This document shows positions 1-11,650 of a DNA stretch of 64,000 nt, in pieces. The first letter of the stretch is position 1; each line of letters opens with the position of its first letter. Location: NCBI RefSeq assembly GCF_050003625.1, contig NC_134398.1, positions 199,337,700 to 199,401,699 on the forward strand, read 5' to 3'. The DNA comes from Haematobia irritans (taxonomy: Eukaryota; Arthropoda; Insecta; Diptera; Muscidae). The position numbers were made by a program, and so were the translations under genes. The notes under the pieces are model-generated. The model ran no database searches. It was not told where the DNA came from and worked only from the letters and a program-made list of their open reading frames with translations.

Positions 1-1541
1 TCCTGAGTCGATCTAGCGCTTGGTCTCCGTCCGTCCGTCCGTCTGTCCATGTATTTGTTGTTCACATGATTCCGGTCGCAATTATTAACCGATTTGGATG
101 AAATTTGGTACAGGGTGTTTTTTGGGCACAAGGACGAATGCTATTGAATTTGGAAGAAATCGGATCAAATTTACATATAGCTCCCATATATATGTATCGA
201 CCGATTTCGAGAAATGGAGTCACGTTGCGTTTTTTTACAAACCGATCGTCATAAAATTTTGCACATAGTAAACTTTTCCATCACCCTTTAAGTCTGCAAA
301 ATTTCATCGAAATCGGTTCAGACTTAGATATAGCTCCCATATATATGTATCCCCCGATTTTGCCAAATTTGGCCGTAAAACCCTTATTTATCAACCGATA
401 GTACTCAAAGTTGGCTAAATATAATCTTCTATACCTCTAACTGTATGTGCGCAATTTCATCGAAATCGGTTCAGATTTAGATATAGCTCCCATATATATG
501 TATCGCCCGATTTTCCCAAATTTGGTCATAAAAACCTTGTTTATTAAGCGATCTTACACAAACTTGGCTTACTCTAATCTTTTATGGTACTGACACTATG
601 TGCCAAAAATAATCGAAATCGGTTCAGATTTAGATATAGCTCCCATATATATGTATCGCCCGATTTTCCCAAATTTGGCCGTAAAACCCTTAATTATCAA
701 CCGATAGTACTCAAAGTTGGCTAAATATAATCTTCTATACCTCTAACTGTATGTGCGCAATTTCATCGAAATCGGTTCAGATTTAGATATAGCTCCCATA
801 TATATGTATCGCCCGATTTGGTCAAATTTGGCCGTAAAACCCTTATTTATCAACCGATCGTACTCAAAGTTGGCTAAATCTAATCTTCTATCGCTCTAAC
901 TGTATGTGCGAAATTTCATCGAAATCGGTTCAAATTTAGATATAGCTCCCATATATATGTATCGCCCGATTTTGAAAAATTTGCCCTTAATAACCTTATT
1001 TTTGGCCATAGGGGCCTCATTTATTAACTGATCGTACTCAAATTTTACACAAAGTGACCTTCTGTGGTATCAATCATACCTGCAAAATATTATACAAATT
1101 GGTTTAGACTTAGATATAGGTACCATATATATGCATCGCTCGATTTTGTCATATTTGGCCATAATACTCTTATTTAGTAACCTATGTTATTCAAATTTCA
1201 AATTTTGTTGTACTTGCTGATCGTATTTAGACTTACATGTACATAGCTCTTACATAAATCTATTGCCCTATTTGCAGAAATTTGGATTTATTACCCACAA
1301 CTAATTGACCGATTTCCTCTTTTTTAATAATGGACTCAATATTAGTGGCATACTAACTCTTTTGGTGCAAAATAAATTAGACATTTCTGCTAATATTATA
1401 CATTTCTGCTCAGATTGTGACAAGATGTGATGTTCTCCAAAACCTATACCAATGATACCCCACAAATGCTATGTTTACTAATTCAGTAGGGTATGATATA
1501 GTCGGCCCCGCCCGACTTTCTACTTTACTCACTTGTTTTTT
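1..1541 (+). mobile_element. Helentron (DINE-1-like) family B copy, 5' end cut by window
   Basis: The copy enters the window in its (GTCY)n block (GTCCGTCCGTCC near 30-45), which is a hallmark of DINE-1/INE-1 elements. It continues through tandem units carrying the core ATATAGCTCCCATATATA; equivalent bases fall at 320, 473, 626, 779 and 932, an exact 153-bp period. A more divergent section follows to about 1480. The 3' end is the hairpin TCGGCCCCGCCCGA followed by CTTGTTTTTT at 1500-1541, the same terminus as the copy ending at 16840. No coding capacity. Family assignment rests on recalled DINE-1 architecture; the boundaries and period are read directly. Confidence 0.75.
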
Positions 1542-1599
1542 TATTTTATTGTTCAAAAGCAAAAAATGTCGAAAATGATATCAAATTTTAGAATCAGTT

Positions 1600-2329
1600 T
1601 AGATGTGCTCGAATTGGCTAACGTTTGCACGAATTATGGCCTTCAAACGGTCGATAAAGCTAAGACACGATGTACGAATGTAGCTCTGCATTATTGCTCC
1701 ATTCACAACGCCGTCTTCAGATGTTCGCAATTTTTCGTGCCAAATTTTACTCTTGAAAATACTCCAGACGTAAAAGTTCAAAGATTTGAGATTCGAAAAA
1801 ATTTGGTGACCATTATGAAGCGACTCCTTTTAAAGCTATACTTGGTTGTCGCTTGCTGAGTCCTGCCGAAATGTTCATATGCTGTGGCCGAAAAGTTTGT
1901 CTATCCAGGGCTTTAATAAGCTATTTTTTGCTATAATATTCGGCATTTATTTTTACTAAACGGTGGATAAATACAAGCAGAAAGTGACCATTGTTCGCTA
2001 CAGCTGCCAATACCATTAACATCGGCAATCGAAAGTATCAATATTCAGCTGACTTCTTTGGTAAGTTTGTATGTTCTCAAACTGCTTAATTTGGAATGGC
2101 TTCTCATAGGAGAAATCGAAATTCGAAAACTGACCATTTGCGTGCAAACGAAATAAATCCTTAGCTCTTTCCAATCTAACTTTTTTTGTGGATCGGTGGG
2201 CTTTTGCACGTTTTGAAACTTCAATGGCTCTAGTCCAAGCTCATTTTTCAATATGTGCTGCATCAGTTCTCGTGACGTGGATTTCGATTGACCCTGGCCT
2301 TAATTTTTGGTATCATTTCTGGTGTTGTT
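1600..2329 (-). pseudogene. Decayed Tc1/mariner-type transposase relic
   Basis: On the minus strand, near 2263-2160, a frame reads HILKNELGLEPLKFQ followed by a TDPQKK motif, typical of the linker after the DNA-binding domain in Tc1/mariner transposases. Near 2112-2098 comes an FSxEK motif in which the first catalytic Asp appears to be Tyr, then EKPFQI. Near 1781-1740 NFYVWSIFKSK resembles the C-terminal PLDxxVWSILE block of the maT/mariner-like group. Stops and frameshifts interrupt it and the N-terminal part is missing. A second, more damaged piece lies at 48990-49345. It is squeezed between the Helentron ending at 1541 and a family A fragment beginning about 2330. Clade is uncertain; a transposase origin is fairly secure. 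Confidence 0.6.
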
Positions 2330-2600
2330 ACCTTCCACCATAACTTTATCATTCCGGTTGTAATACATCGATATATTGGCATCATACCCCATAAAATATA
2401 CATATTTTGGATCGAGATGAAATTCTGAGTCGACCTAGCGATGTCCGTCTGTTGAAATCAAGCTAATTTCCGAACGAAACACTACTTTGCACAAGTAGTT
2501 GTTATTGATGTAGGTCAGCTGCTATTGCAAATGGGCCATATTGGACGGGTATCCCCCATTTAAAACCACCCCCAAATTTGAGTCGATTGTAGAAGAACAG
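2330..2600 (+). mobile_element. Helentron family A 5' fragment
   Basis: Aligns by eye with the first 270 bp of the complete copy at 29638: CTTTATCATTCCGG, ACCCCATAAAATATA, GAGTCGACC, a single GTCCGTCTG, then the 'TAGTTGTTATTGATGTAGG' and 'CAAATGGGCCATAT' blocks. It lacks the fold-back 5' tip and ends where the first 153-bp unit would begin. Confidence 0.7.
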
Positions 2601-3278
2601 ATTTTATCTGATCCGGGTGAAAATATACTGAGACAACGTGTCTAAGACAGAAGGGTTTTTCGGTTTCTTCTTTGCATTTAAATATGAAATATTAGAATTT
2701 TTGAATTTTTCATGGTATAAAATATTGAAATACCAGTACATTGATTTCACTCGAATTTTTCAGTTCCCACTATTTTTTCGTCTTCTTACCAATTTTTAAG
2801 AGTTAAGTCATTTAGTCGATAACGTTACACTTAATTTCTATAGAAATTATAAATTTTCTATTTCTATGTTTAGTTTAGTTTTACCCAAAAGAGTTTCACA
2901 TAAAAGTCTTTTGTTCGGCGCTATCACATTTTCTGATGCTTCGGAAATGTCATTGTTGTTTCCTAAAAATATTTGGAAATTTAAGAAACATAAAAAAAAC
3001 AACAAAAAGGATCGCCATATAACAAAACACGAACCAACAACACCAACACAATATACAACAAACTGAGTACAGTAACAAGTTAATCCCTTCATTTTATCAA
3101 AGACCAAAAAGTCTTAGGGGAAACTGAGAACCGCCACAAATGACAACAAAAAGAAAACGAAATCCTTAAAGTAGGGAAAAGTTTTTGGATGTATGCAGGT
3201 GGTGTGATAAGGTGAGGCAAGGGTCTCACTCACGCAAAAAACTGATCTACGAAAATTACATTTTTAAAATATATTGTA
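2601..3278. other. AT-rich spacer, no gene seen
   Basis: No repeat family known from the rest of the window and no convincing coding pattern. The short open frames on both strands here have no recognisable motif. Confidence 0.5.
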
Positions 3279-4815
3279 TTATAAAAATTTTCTCAAAATT
3301 TTATTTATATAGAAAATTTTCTGATTTTTTTTTAAACAGAAAATTTTCTCAAAATTGTAATCCCTGAGAAAAGCTTTTAACAAAATTTTAAAGCTGAGAT
3401 CAAAACAACAAATATGATTACAGTACAAACCAACAATAAAAAACAAAACAAAAATTTTATTTCTATAGAAAATTAAAAAAAAAAATATTTCTATAGACAA
3501 TTTTGTCAAAATTTTATTTCTATAGAAAATTTTGTCAAAATTGTATTCCTATAATAATTTTGTTAAAAACTTTCTTAAATTTTTATTTCTATAAAAAAAA
3601 ATCTCATAATTTTATATCTATAGAAAAATTTCTCAAAATTGTATTTCACGAGAAAATTTTCTCAAAATTCTATTTCTATAGAAAAATTTTCTTAAAATTT
3701 TATTTCTATAGAAAATTTTCTCAAAAACTTATTTCTATAGAAAAATTTCTCAAAATTTTTATATCTAGTTTTCCCCAATTTTTTTTTATATGAAATTTTC
3801 TTAAAATTTTATTTCTATACAAAATTGTGTCAATATTTTATTCCTTGAGAAAAACTTTTCACAAAATTTTATTTCTATAGAAAATTTTTTAAAAATTTTA
3901 TTTCTATAGACAATTTTGTCAAAATTTTATTTCTATAGAAACATTTCTCAAAATTGTATTCCTATAGATAAATTAGTTAAAATTTTATTTCTATAGAAAA
4001 TTTTGTCAAAATTTTATTCCTATAATAATTTTGTTAAAAACTTTCTTAAATTTTTGTTTCTATAAAAAATTTTCTCATAATTTTATATCTATAGAAGAAT
4101 TTCTCAAAACTGTATTTCAATAGCAAATTTTCTCAAAATTTTATTTCAATAGACAAATTTTCCCAAAATCTTATTTCTATAGAAAATTTTTACAAAATTT
4201 TTATCTATAAAAAATTTTGTCAAAATTCCATTTCTATAGAAAATATTGTCCATATTTTATTCCCATAGAAAAGTTTGTAAAAATTTCATTTCTATAAAAA
4301 AATTTTGTCAAAATTTTATTTCGATAGAAAATATTCTCAAATTTCTATTCCTATAGAAAATTTTCTCAAAAATGTATTTTTATATAAAATTTTCTTCAAT
4401 TTTTTTTTCTCTATATGAAATTTTCTTAAAATTGTATTTCTATACAAAATTTTGTCAAAATTTTATTCCTTGAAGAAAGTGTTTCACTAAATTTTATTTC
4501 TATGGAAAATGTTCTTAAAATTGTATTTTTATCGAAAATTTTCTTAAAATTTTATTCAATAGAAAATTTTATCAAATTTTTTTTTCTGTAGAAAATTTTA
4601 TCAAAGTTTTAGTTCTATAGAAAATTTTATTTCTATACAAAACTTTATCAACATTTTATTCCTTTAGAAAATTTTCTCAAAATTTTATTTCTAAAATAAT
4701 GTTCTCAAAATTTGTTTTCTACAGAACATTTTATTTCTATAGAAAATTATCCATATAAAATTTTCTCAAAGTTTTTGTTCTATATAATTTTTTTTTTTCT
4801 CAAACTTTATTTTTA
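3279..4815 (+). repeat. 30-bp AT-rich tandem array, degenerate
   Basis: About fifty imperfect units of the pattern TTTCTATAGAAA plus AAAATTTTGTCAAAATTTT. Many units here read TCTC instead of TGTC at the second dyad and several have indels, so the array is old compared with that at 19950. A non-array gap sits at about 3370-3460. It ends abruptly at a CTAGCG junction with the next element. Confidence 0.85.
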
Positions 4816-6855
4816 TAGAACACTAGCGTATCCCGGCCCGCTTCGCTGCTCCTTCCGAAGCGTATTTGTAGGACCATTTTGCATTAACTTAGTCAACCAT
4901 ATCCTTCGTGCTGAAAACAAATTCGAAAATATTTGAATTCTTTCAAACAAATCGAACTACTTGCTTTTTCGTTTATAGGTACAAATACGGCGGATATGCA
5001 TATGTAAAACGGTTCGTCGTAAAAAATGTCGGGGAGAGGGTGTACCCTTCCTCCATATTTTTTAAATAATGTTCTGTATTCAAGTAGTTGGACAATCTTC
5101 TATATTTCTTGTGAATTTTAAGTGTGGTTTGTCAAGGAAAGGTATCCTTCTCCTCAACATATCTGAAAATTAAGCACTATATTAAATAACATACAAAAAA
5201 ATTACTGTTACCCATCCAATAAATCGGAAAAAGCAAAAGTAGTAAACAATTTTACCACATTAAAATTTGCTAAAATGTTGAAAAATGATGCACGCTCTAC
5301 GTTGGCTGCCAATTTCATGTAAATTTAAGTTCATTAGTAAAAAGAAGTCTGGCAGAAGCCAGTGCAAAAATCATAAAATTATGTACCGAGTTCCCATTTA
5401 CGGACAACCCTCTACTTTCAATTTAAGGAAAAAAAAGGACAAAAGGGAACCCTCTCCCCACCTTCGCTCCACTCCGACCTGATATCGGACTATCACGTAC
5501 CCTATATTAATTTCACAAATACTCAATGGTCCCTATAAATTCTATCGAAGTAAATCGACAAAGTTTATTTCAATTTTCCCCTTCCCCAACCAGATATCGA
5601 AAAATCATACACTAATTTAAAAATCATGTATAAATTTAATCACCTCCTCCCACGTTCCCTGTAAATTTCAAATAGATCGGAGATGTTTAAATTTTGCTCT
5701 ATTTTTTTTTAAAGGGACGTCACTTTCCCCGATGTCGATATCGAAAAACACCGTAGTGGGTGCTATTCACTAACCTTCCCTGAAAATTCTTGAAACTTTC
5801 CTTCAAGTGTGGAGCAAGGAAGGTTGTCTCTTCCTTCATAACCTTCCCCACTGCCTTTGTAAATTTCAAGAAAACTTAAGAATTTTTTTTTTTTGCAGTC
5901 GGGGAGGAGCAAAATATCGCAAAGTGATGTAGCGTATATTTTGTAAACGTCCCAGAAAATGTCAAGCAAATTATAAGCCTAAAGGGTCGGCCTCTCTTCC
6001 GTACAAATATTACAAATCAGGTATCAACTATTAATATGGTAACCTCTCCCCAGTCCTCTGTAAATTTCAAGTAACTCGGTAAAGTTTAATTGCTTCTCTG
6101 TATGTACTTAAGAGAAGCGGATGTCTCCCTATGCCCTTTTATTTTTATTAAAAAATCAGGAACCTGATATAAATTTCAAAACCTCACCCATTTTTTCCGT
6201 AAATTTTCAGTCGGGGGAGTTTAGTTTTGTTTTCACTGTACTTTAAAAAAAGTCGGGTAAAGGGTGGTCCCCCTCCCCGTCCAAATATCAAAAAATAATG
6301 AAGCGGATTTTTGTCTAGATGCCAACCCCTACATTCAATGAAAATTTCAAGCAAATCGCATAATTTTGTTCCAAGTTTCAAAAAGTAGGGCAAGGGGGAG
6401 GTCTCCTCTCCGTCCACATATGAAATCATCAGGTACCCCATATTAATTCCATAACCTCACCGCATGTTCTCTGTAAATTTCACATAATTTAGAGAATTTT
6501 AGTTTTTTCACTGTACTTTGAAAAAAGTCGAACAAAGGGGAGGCCCCCTCCGCCCCCAAATATCGAAATATAGAGTAGCGGATCTTTGTCTAGATGCCAA
6601 CCCCAACCTTCAATGAAAATTGTAAGCAAATCGGTCAACTTTGGTCCAATTTTCAAAATGTCCGCCAACGGGGAGGTCCCCTTCCGCGACCAGGTGTCAA
6701 AAAATGAGGTACCCTATTTTCACCGCATGATCGCCCCCTACGATCTCTGAAAGTTTCAAGTAAATCGGTTCAGCCTTTTCGGAGCCAACTCGGAACATAC
6801 AAACAAACAAACAAACAAATAAACAAACATAGATTGCATTTTATATATAGATTTT
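4816..6855 (+). mobile_element. Unclassified 2-kb non-coding element with CAAA-repeat tail
   Basis: It starts sharply after the array with CCCGGCCCGCTTCGCTGCTC, GC-rich against its surroundings. The body consists of degenerate repeated blocks (TATCGAAAAATCA, TACCCTATATTAAT, GTAAATTTCAAGTAAATCGG, CCCCCTCCCC) at irregular spacings. The end is the block CGGTTCAGCCTTTTCGGAGC, then ACAAACAAACAAACAAA and TTTTATATATAGATT. The asymmetric ends with a short tandem tail suggest a LINE-mobilised (RTE-like tail) or other non-autonomous element. I see no open frame of note and cannot name the family. Confidence 0.55.
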
Positions 6856-7434
6856 GCTAAAAGAAGTTTAAAGTGTATTTCTATATACATAAAAAAATTT
6901 CCGTAGTTAAACTAATGCTAAATTTAACTTATTTTTATTGGAAACAAATTATTTGCTTGTAGTTAAATTTTATTATTTTTATCGAAATTTTCCACAGCTT
7001 AATGAAATCTTCCTTTTTTAAGTATGTCTCAAAAATTTTATGAACTAAACGTGAGTATAAAGTTCAATGATCGTACACATAAGTTCAGTATGAACTAAAA
7101 CAAATGAAAATTTACGTACGATTCCCAAAAATAGTAAGAATGAACTGTATGGTTAAAATGGTCATGATTTGGCGCCAATGATTTTCTTCTTTACCTTTAG
7201 TTAATTTTTTCTTCTATGAGATGATGTTATTTCGTGAACTGCAGTTAAAAAGTACAACAGGGCATTAAAATTTCCTGGTTTTAACGACGCTTTGTGGAAA
7301 TCTCAAAATGTGGAGTAAAATTTAGTTCAATTTTGCATGCGTGTTCATTCTTCCTATAAAACAGTTCACTTTTTTGCGGTGTAGATTTTCTGAAAGCTGA
7401 TGGCCTTAGCAGCCAATGCTACTTATCTTTTTTT
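6856..7434. other. AT-rich spacer, no gene seen
   Basis: Contains scattered matches to AGTTCAxTTTT-type blocks (GTTCATTCTTC, TGAACTAAA) that may be relics of an old fold-back element, but no boundaries can be drawn and no coding frame is convincing. Confidence 0.4.
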
Positions 7435-9075
7435 TTTATTTTATTATTTCTATATAAAATGTACCCAAAATTTTACTTTTATAGAAAATTTTCTTAAAAT
7501 TTTATTTATATAGAAAATTTAATCAAAATGTTATTTCTACAGAAAATTTTCTGAAAATTTTATTCCTAAAAAAAAAATTGTCAAAATTTTATTTTTATAG
7601 AAAAAATTGTCAACATTTTATTTCTATAGAACATTTTCTTAAAATTTTATTTTTATAGAAAATTCTGTTCACATTTTATTCCTGTAGAAAATGTTATAAA
7701 ATTTTTTTTTTCTAAAAAAACCTCAAAATGTTATTTCAACAAAAAACTTTCTCAAAATTTTATTTCTATAGAAAATTTTGTCCACATTTTATTTCTACAG
7801 AAAATTTTATTTCTGTAGAAATTTTTTTCAAAATTTTATTTCTATAGAATATATTGTCAACATTTTATTTCTATAGAACATTTTCTTAAAATTTTATTTT
7901 TATAGAAAATTCTGTTCACATTTTATTCCTGTAGAAAATGTTATCAATTTTTTTTTTCTAAAAAAACCTCAAAATTTTATTTCAAAAAAAAACTTTCTCA
8001 AAATTTTATTTCTATAGAAAATTTTGTCCACATTTTATTTCTACAGAAAATTTTCTTAAAATTTTATTTCTATACAATTTTTTTTCAAAATTCTATTTCT
8101 ATAGAAAATAATGTCAACATTTCATTTCTATAGAACATTTTCTTAAAATTTTATTTTTATAGAAAATTCTGTCAACATTTTATTCCTGTAGAAAATGTTA
8201 TCAAAATTATATTTCTAAAAAAATCTCAAAATTTTATTTAAAAAAAAAAACTTTCTCAAAATTTTATTTCTATAGAAAATTTTTTCCACATTTTATTTCC
8301 ACAGAAAATTTTCTTAAAATTTTATTTCTATAGAAATTTTTTCTTTTCAAAATTTTATTTCTATAGAAATTTTTCTCAAAGTTTTATTTCTATAGAAAAT
8401 TTTGTCAAAATTTTATTCCTGTAGAAAAATTTTTCACAAATTTTTATCTCTATAGAGATATATTTTGATAAAATTTTCTACAGACATTTTATTTCTGTAG
8501 AAAATTTTATTCCTGTTCTTCTTAAAATTTTATTTCTATAGAAAATTTTCTCAAAATTTTACTTCTATAGAAAATTTTCTCAAAATTTTATTTCTATAGA
8601 AAATTTTGTCAAAATTTCATTTTTATAGAAAATTTTTTTCAATTTTTATTTCTATAGAAAATTTTGTCAAAATTTAATTTTTATAGACAATTTTCTCAAA
8701 ATTTTATTTCTCTAGAAAATTTTCTCAAAATTTTATTTCTGTAGAAAGTTTTATCAAAATTGTATTCCTATAGAAAATTTTCTCAAAATTTCACTTCTAT
8801 AGAAAATTTTTTCAAAATTTTATTGCTATATAAATTTTTCTTAAAATTTGAGTTTTACGGAAAAAAATTTCTCAAAAATCTGTTCGAAAAGAACATTTTT
8901 TCAAAAGTTTTTTTCTCTACCAATGTTCTCAAAATTTTATTCATATAGAATATTTTTCAAATTTTATTTCTCTATCAAATTTTCTCATTTTTTTTCTGTT
9001 GAAAGTTTTCGAAAAATTTTATTTCCATAGGAAATTTGGTCAAAATTCCATTTACATAGAAAATTTAAGTACCTC
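7435..9075 (+). repeat. 30-bp array with ~250-bp higher-order repeat
   Basis: Degenerate 30-bp units. From about 7600 to 8340 a block beginning with CAACATTTTATTTCTATAG and containing AAATTCTGTTCACATTTTA and TCCTGTAGAAAATGTTAT recurs three times at about 250-bp spacing, so several monomers were amplified together as a higher-order unit. After 8500 monomers are simpler and then decay to the edge at 9075. Confidence 0.85.
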
Positions 9076-9218
9076 TTAGTTGGAGAGACTTTGTTTTGCA
9101 AAATCTACCAAAACATAAAGAATTCTACCAATCTACCAAAGAGACAAATAGACCTTTGGATCACATAGCTCCGTTACCTGTTCCTAAATGATAGATCGAA
9201 TACTTTTTATATTTTTTA

Positions 9219-9312
9219 TACCCTCCATACTAACATTTTCGTTTGTAACGCATAAACATATTGCTCCTAGATGCCATAATGTATAAATATTCTGGGTCAT
9301 GGTGATATCCTT
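9219..9312 (+). mobile_element. Helentron family A 5'-end fragment
   Basis: TTATACCCTCCATACTAAC, then GTTTGTAACGCATA, CATATTGCTCCTAGATGCC and TTCTGGGTCATGGTGA match, with substitutions, the first 90 bp of the complete family A copy. The fragment stops before the GTCY block. Confidence 0.65.
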
Positions 9313-10859
9313 AAATTCTGACCACAACGTGAATTACACTTTTGTCTCCAACTGATCACACCACACCTCTTTGAGTTGGCACTTCTTTGAGTGGCATTAT
9401 TTTCATTTTATTTATTTAAAGTTGTTTTCTTAACCATCTAATAATTTATGCCAACCACAAGCTTTGTTTTCTTCACCGAGGCAAACTCGCCATCAACCAT
9501 CACCGCCAATGGAGTAGTGTCAGTAGTAGTGGCTGATATTTACACTGATGTTGATGTTGCTGCTGTGGCTGTTTCCGCTGGTGCAGTGGTATTTAAAACG
9601 TTACCCCTTCCCCTGTCCGCCTCGAACATAGACAAAGAATTATTCGTAGGATACCCTTTTTTGTGTCGTAGTGGTTATAGAGGTGGTGGTTTAAAAAATT
9701 TTGGGTTCTCCCCAAATTTTATTCATGGGCTTTAGGTGGGATTACTATTTGAGATGGTGACTGTGGGTGTGGCTGAGGCTGTAATATCTTTCTTTCGTAC
9801 ACACATCTCATTTCGAGAATGTTGCGTTACGCCAAAACATTAGGGGCAAGATGAAGAAGAAGAAATCATTTTGGCTTATTGTCTCCACAGAGTGTAGTTG
9901 CATTTCCTCGGGCACTTGATTTCCATTTCCCTCGACATCGTTAACAAGTCCTTGCCATATTTAAGAAGGTTTAAAATTTCTTAAACAACTCATTTATATA
10001 CACTCGTCTTTTCTTCTTCTGCTTTCGTGTTTTTTTTTTTTATTTTGCGACACTTCTCCTTGGGACTGCTATTTGATTTCTCTTTGGCTTCTGTAACAAA
10101 ATCAACCTCATCATTGCCACCAATGCCGTATCCCTTCTTTACCCTTATCATCAAACTTTAGAGGTTGATATTATATTAGCACATAGCAAAGAGGCAAAGA
10201 GATATGACATCAACCATTCTACATCGCTTTGCCAGCTTAAGTCGCCAAGATGAAGCTTTGCCACTTTGCCGTTGCCTTCATTGGTATTTGATGTGGTCTA
10301 TTCAGTTCTTGAAGGGTAAACCGAAAATTTCAAATTATTTAAATACAAGAAGAAATTTTCAGTCATAATACATAATTCTAAGAGATCTATTTTTAATTTT
10401 TATGAGTCAGAGCTGCAACCGCAAAGATAACCATATACTTTAGCACTTATTTTGAATATTCTTAAAAATCTTTGTCATGAAGAATATCTTTACAAAAATA
10501 TTGTGTATAGCGACGACAATTTCTAAAAACAGTTTCTACACCACCATTGGCTTGAAAGCAAGAAAAAATCGCAAAGAGTTTGGCCGTACAGAAGGCCAAA
10601 TGCATTTCAAAATGGATTTGAAGCCTTATACCTTGCCAAGAATATTATTAAATAGACGATATACAACAAAATTGCAAAGTCCCAACAAATTATGGGTCGA
10701 AATAAACAGAAGAATTGACTTTTCGAATAATCGATTTTCTTTTTTATCGACAAAAAACAAAAAACAACAGAACTCAAAGTCGAATATTGTTCATCTATAA
10801 ATCGGCTATTTTTGAAAATCGTTAGTAGTCCAAATCGAAAAGAAAAGATAACAAAGTCA
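9313..10859. other. Unique-looking spacer with triplet-rich stretch
   Basis: Mostly non-repetitive. At 9448-9735 an open frame of 95 codons is rich in GTN and GCT codons (Val/Ala runs), but the pattern comes from GTNGCT-type triplet slippage and shows no domain. Polypyrimidine tracts such as TCTTTTCTTCTTCTGC (10010-10022) occur, but I cannot assemble splice sites into an exon. This is one of the few segments long enough and unique enough to hold intronic or regulatory host sequence. Confidence 0.4.
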
Positions 10860-11426
10860 CCCAGCAAAAAAAGCGTCGCCAAAAAAATTAATGAAAATGT
10901 TCTTTTTGGATCCGGAAGTAGTGCAATATTGACGCAGAGGCGATCAATTTAACATGGGCTTGTCATAGGATGGAAGTCCTCCATTTCAACAGCCGGTGCA
11001 CTGAATTTGCATCACTTCTTTAGGTGTGATCCGAATTTAATGTTTTGGATGTAAATTAAAAAATTCTGTGATATTTTGTCAAATAAATAATTTTTTATAA
11101 TTTTTAATGTATTCTAACGCCTGTCTGAAACGTTTGACATCAAATATTTTCCAAAATTCACAATTTTTTTAAATTGGATTTAGCATTTTTTTCGACAAAA
11201 TTTTAATAACTTGTACCATTTTATGAATTCTTAAACGGTTTTTAACCAATTTGAAACACAAAAAATTAAAACTACCCATTAAAATATGAAAAAAGCATGT
11301 TATAAAAAATTTTATGAAAATAACTTCCTGTGTAGTTAAAATAAAGAACATCATTGGGAGTACATCTTCTGGAAGTGCTTTTAAAGTTGTGCCTTTGGAA
11401 GAACTTTCATTTTTTTTTTTGCTGGG
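10860..11426 (+). mobile_element. MITE-like element E, copy 1 (567 bp, CCCAGCAAAAAA ends)
   Basis: Starts CCCAGCAAAAAAAGCGTCGCC and ends TTTTTTTGCTGGG, an imperfect terminal inverted repeat of about 13 bp. Internal blocks include TTTTTGGATCCGGAAGTAG and GGTGTGATCCGAATT. Further copies lie at 56593-57024, 57209-57470 and, reversed, 39865-40012. No coding capacity. Target duplication is not clear. It looks like a non-autonomous DNA transposon, superfamily undetermined. Confidence 0.6.
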
Positions 11427-11650
11427 CAGTTTTGACGTGCAAACAAAAGTGAATATTTGTATTAAATCCCCGATAAACCTGAATATTTCTATTATCGTAC
11501 CTGCCAGGTCGATTCTTGCATGCCCCCAAAATCAAAATTGTGAGGAAAATACTCAAAAATTCATGATTTTATAAGAGAGTTTTTTTCACATTATTTCCTT
11601 AAATATACGACCTAGAGCAACAAGGAAGGCACGAAATAGCAAACCACTAA

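Noticed and set aside
9448..9735. 95-codon Val/Ala-rich frame as a host exon
   Set aside because: Triplet slippage explains the bias; no splice context, domain or conserved motif can be seen, so it is mentioned only within the spacer.
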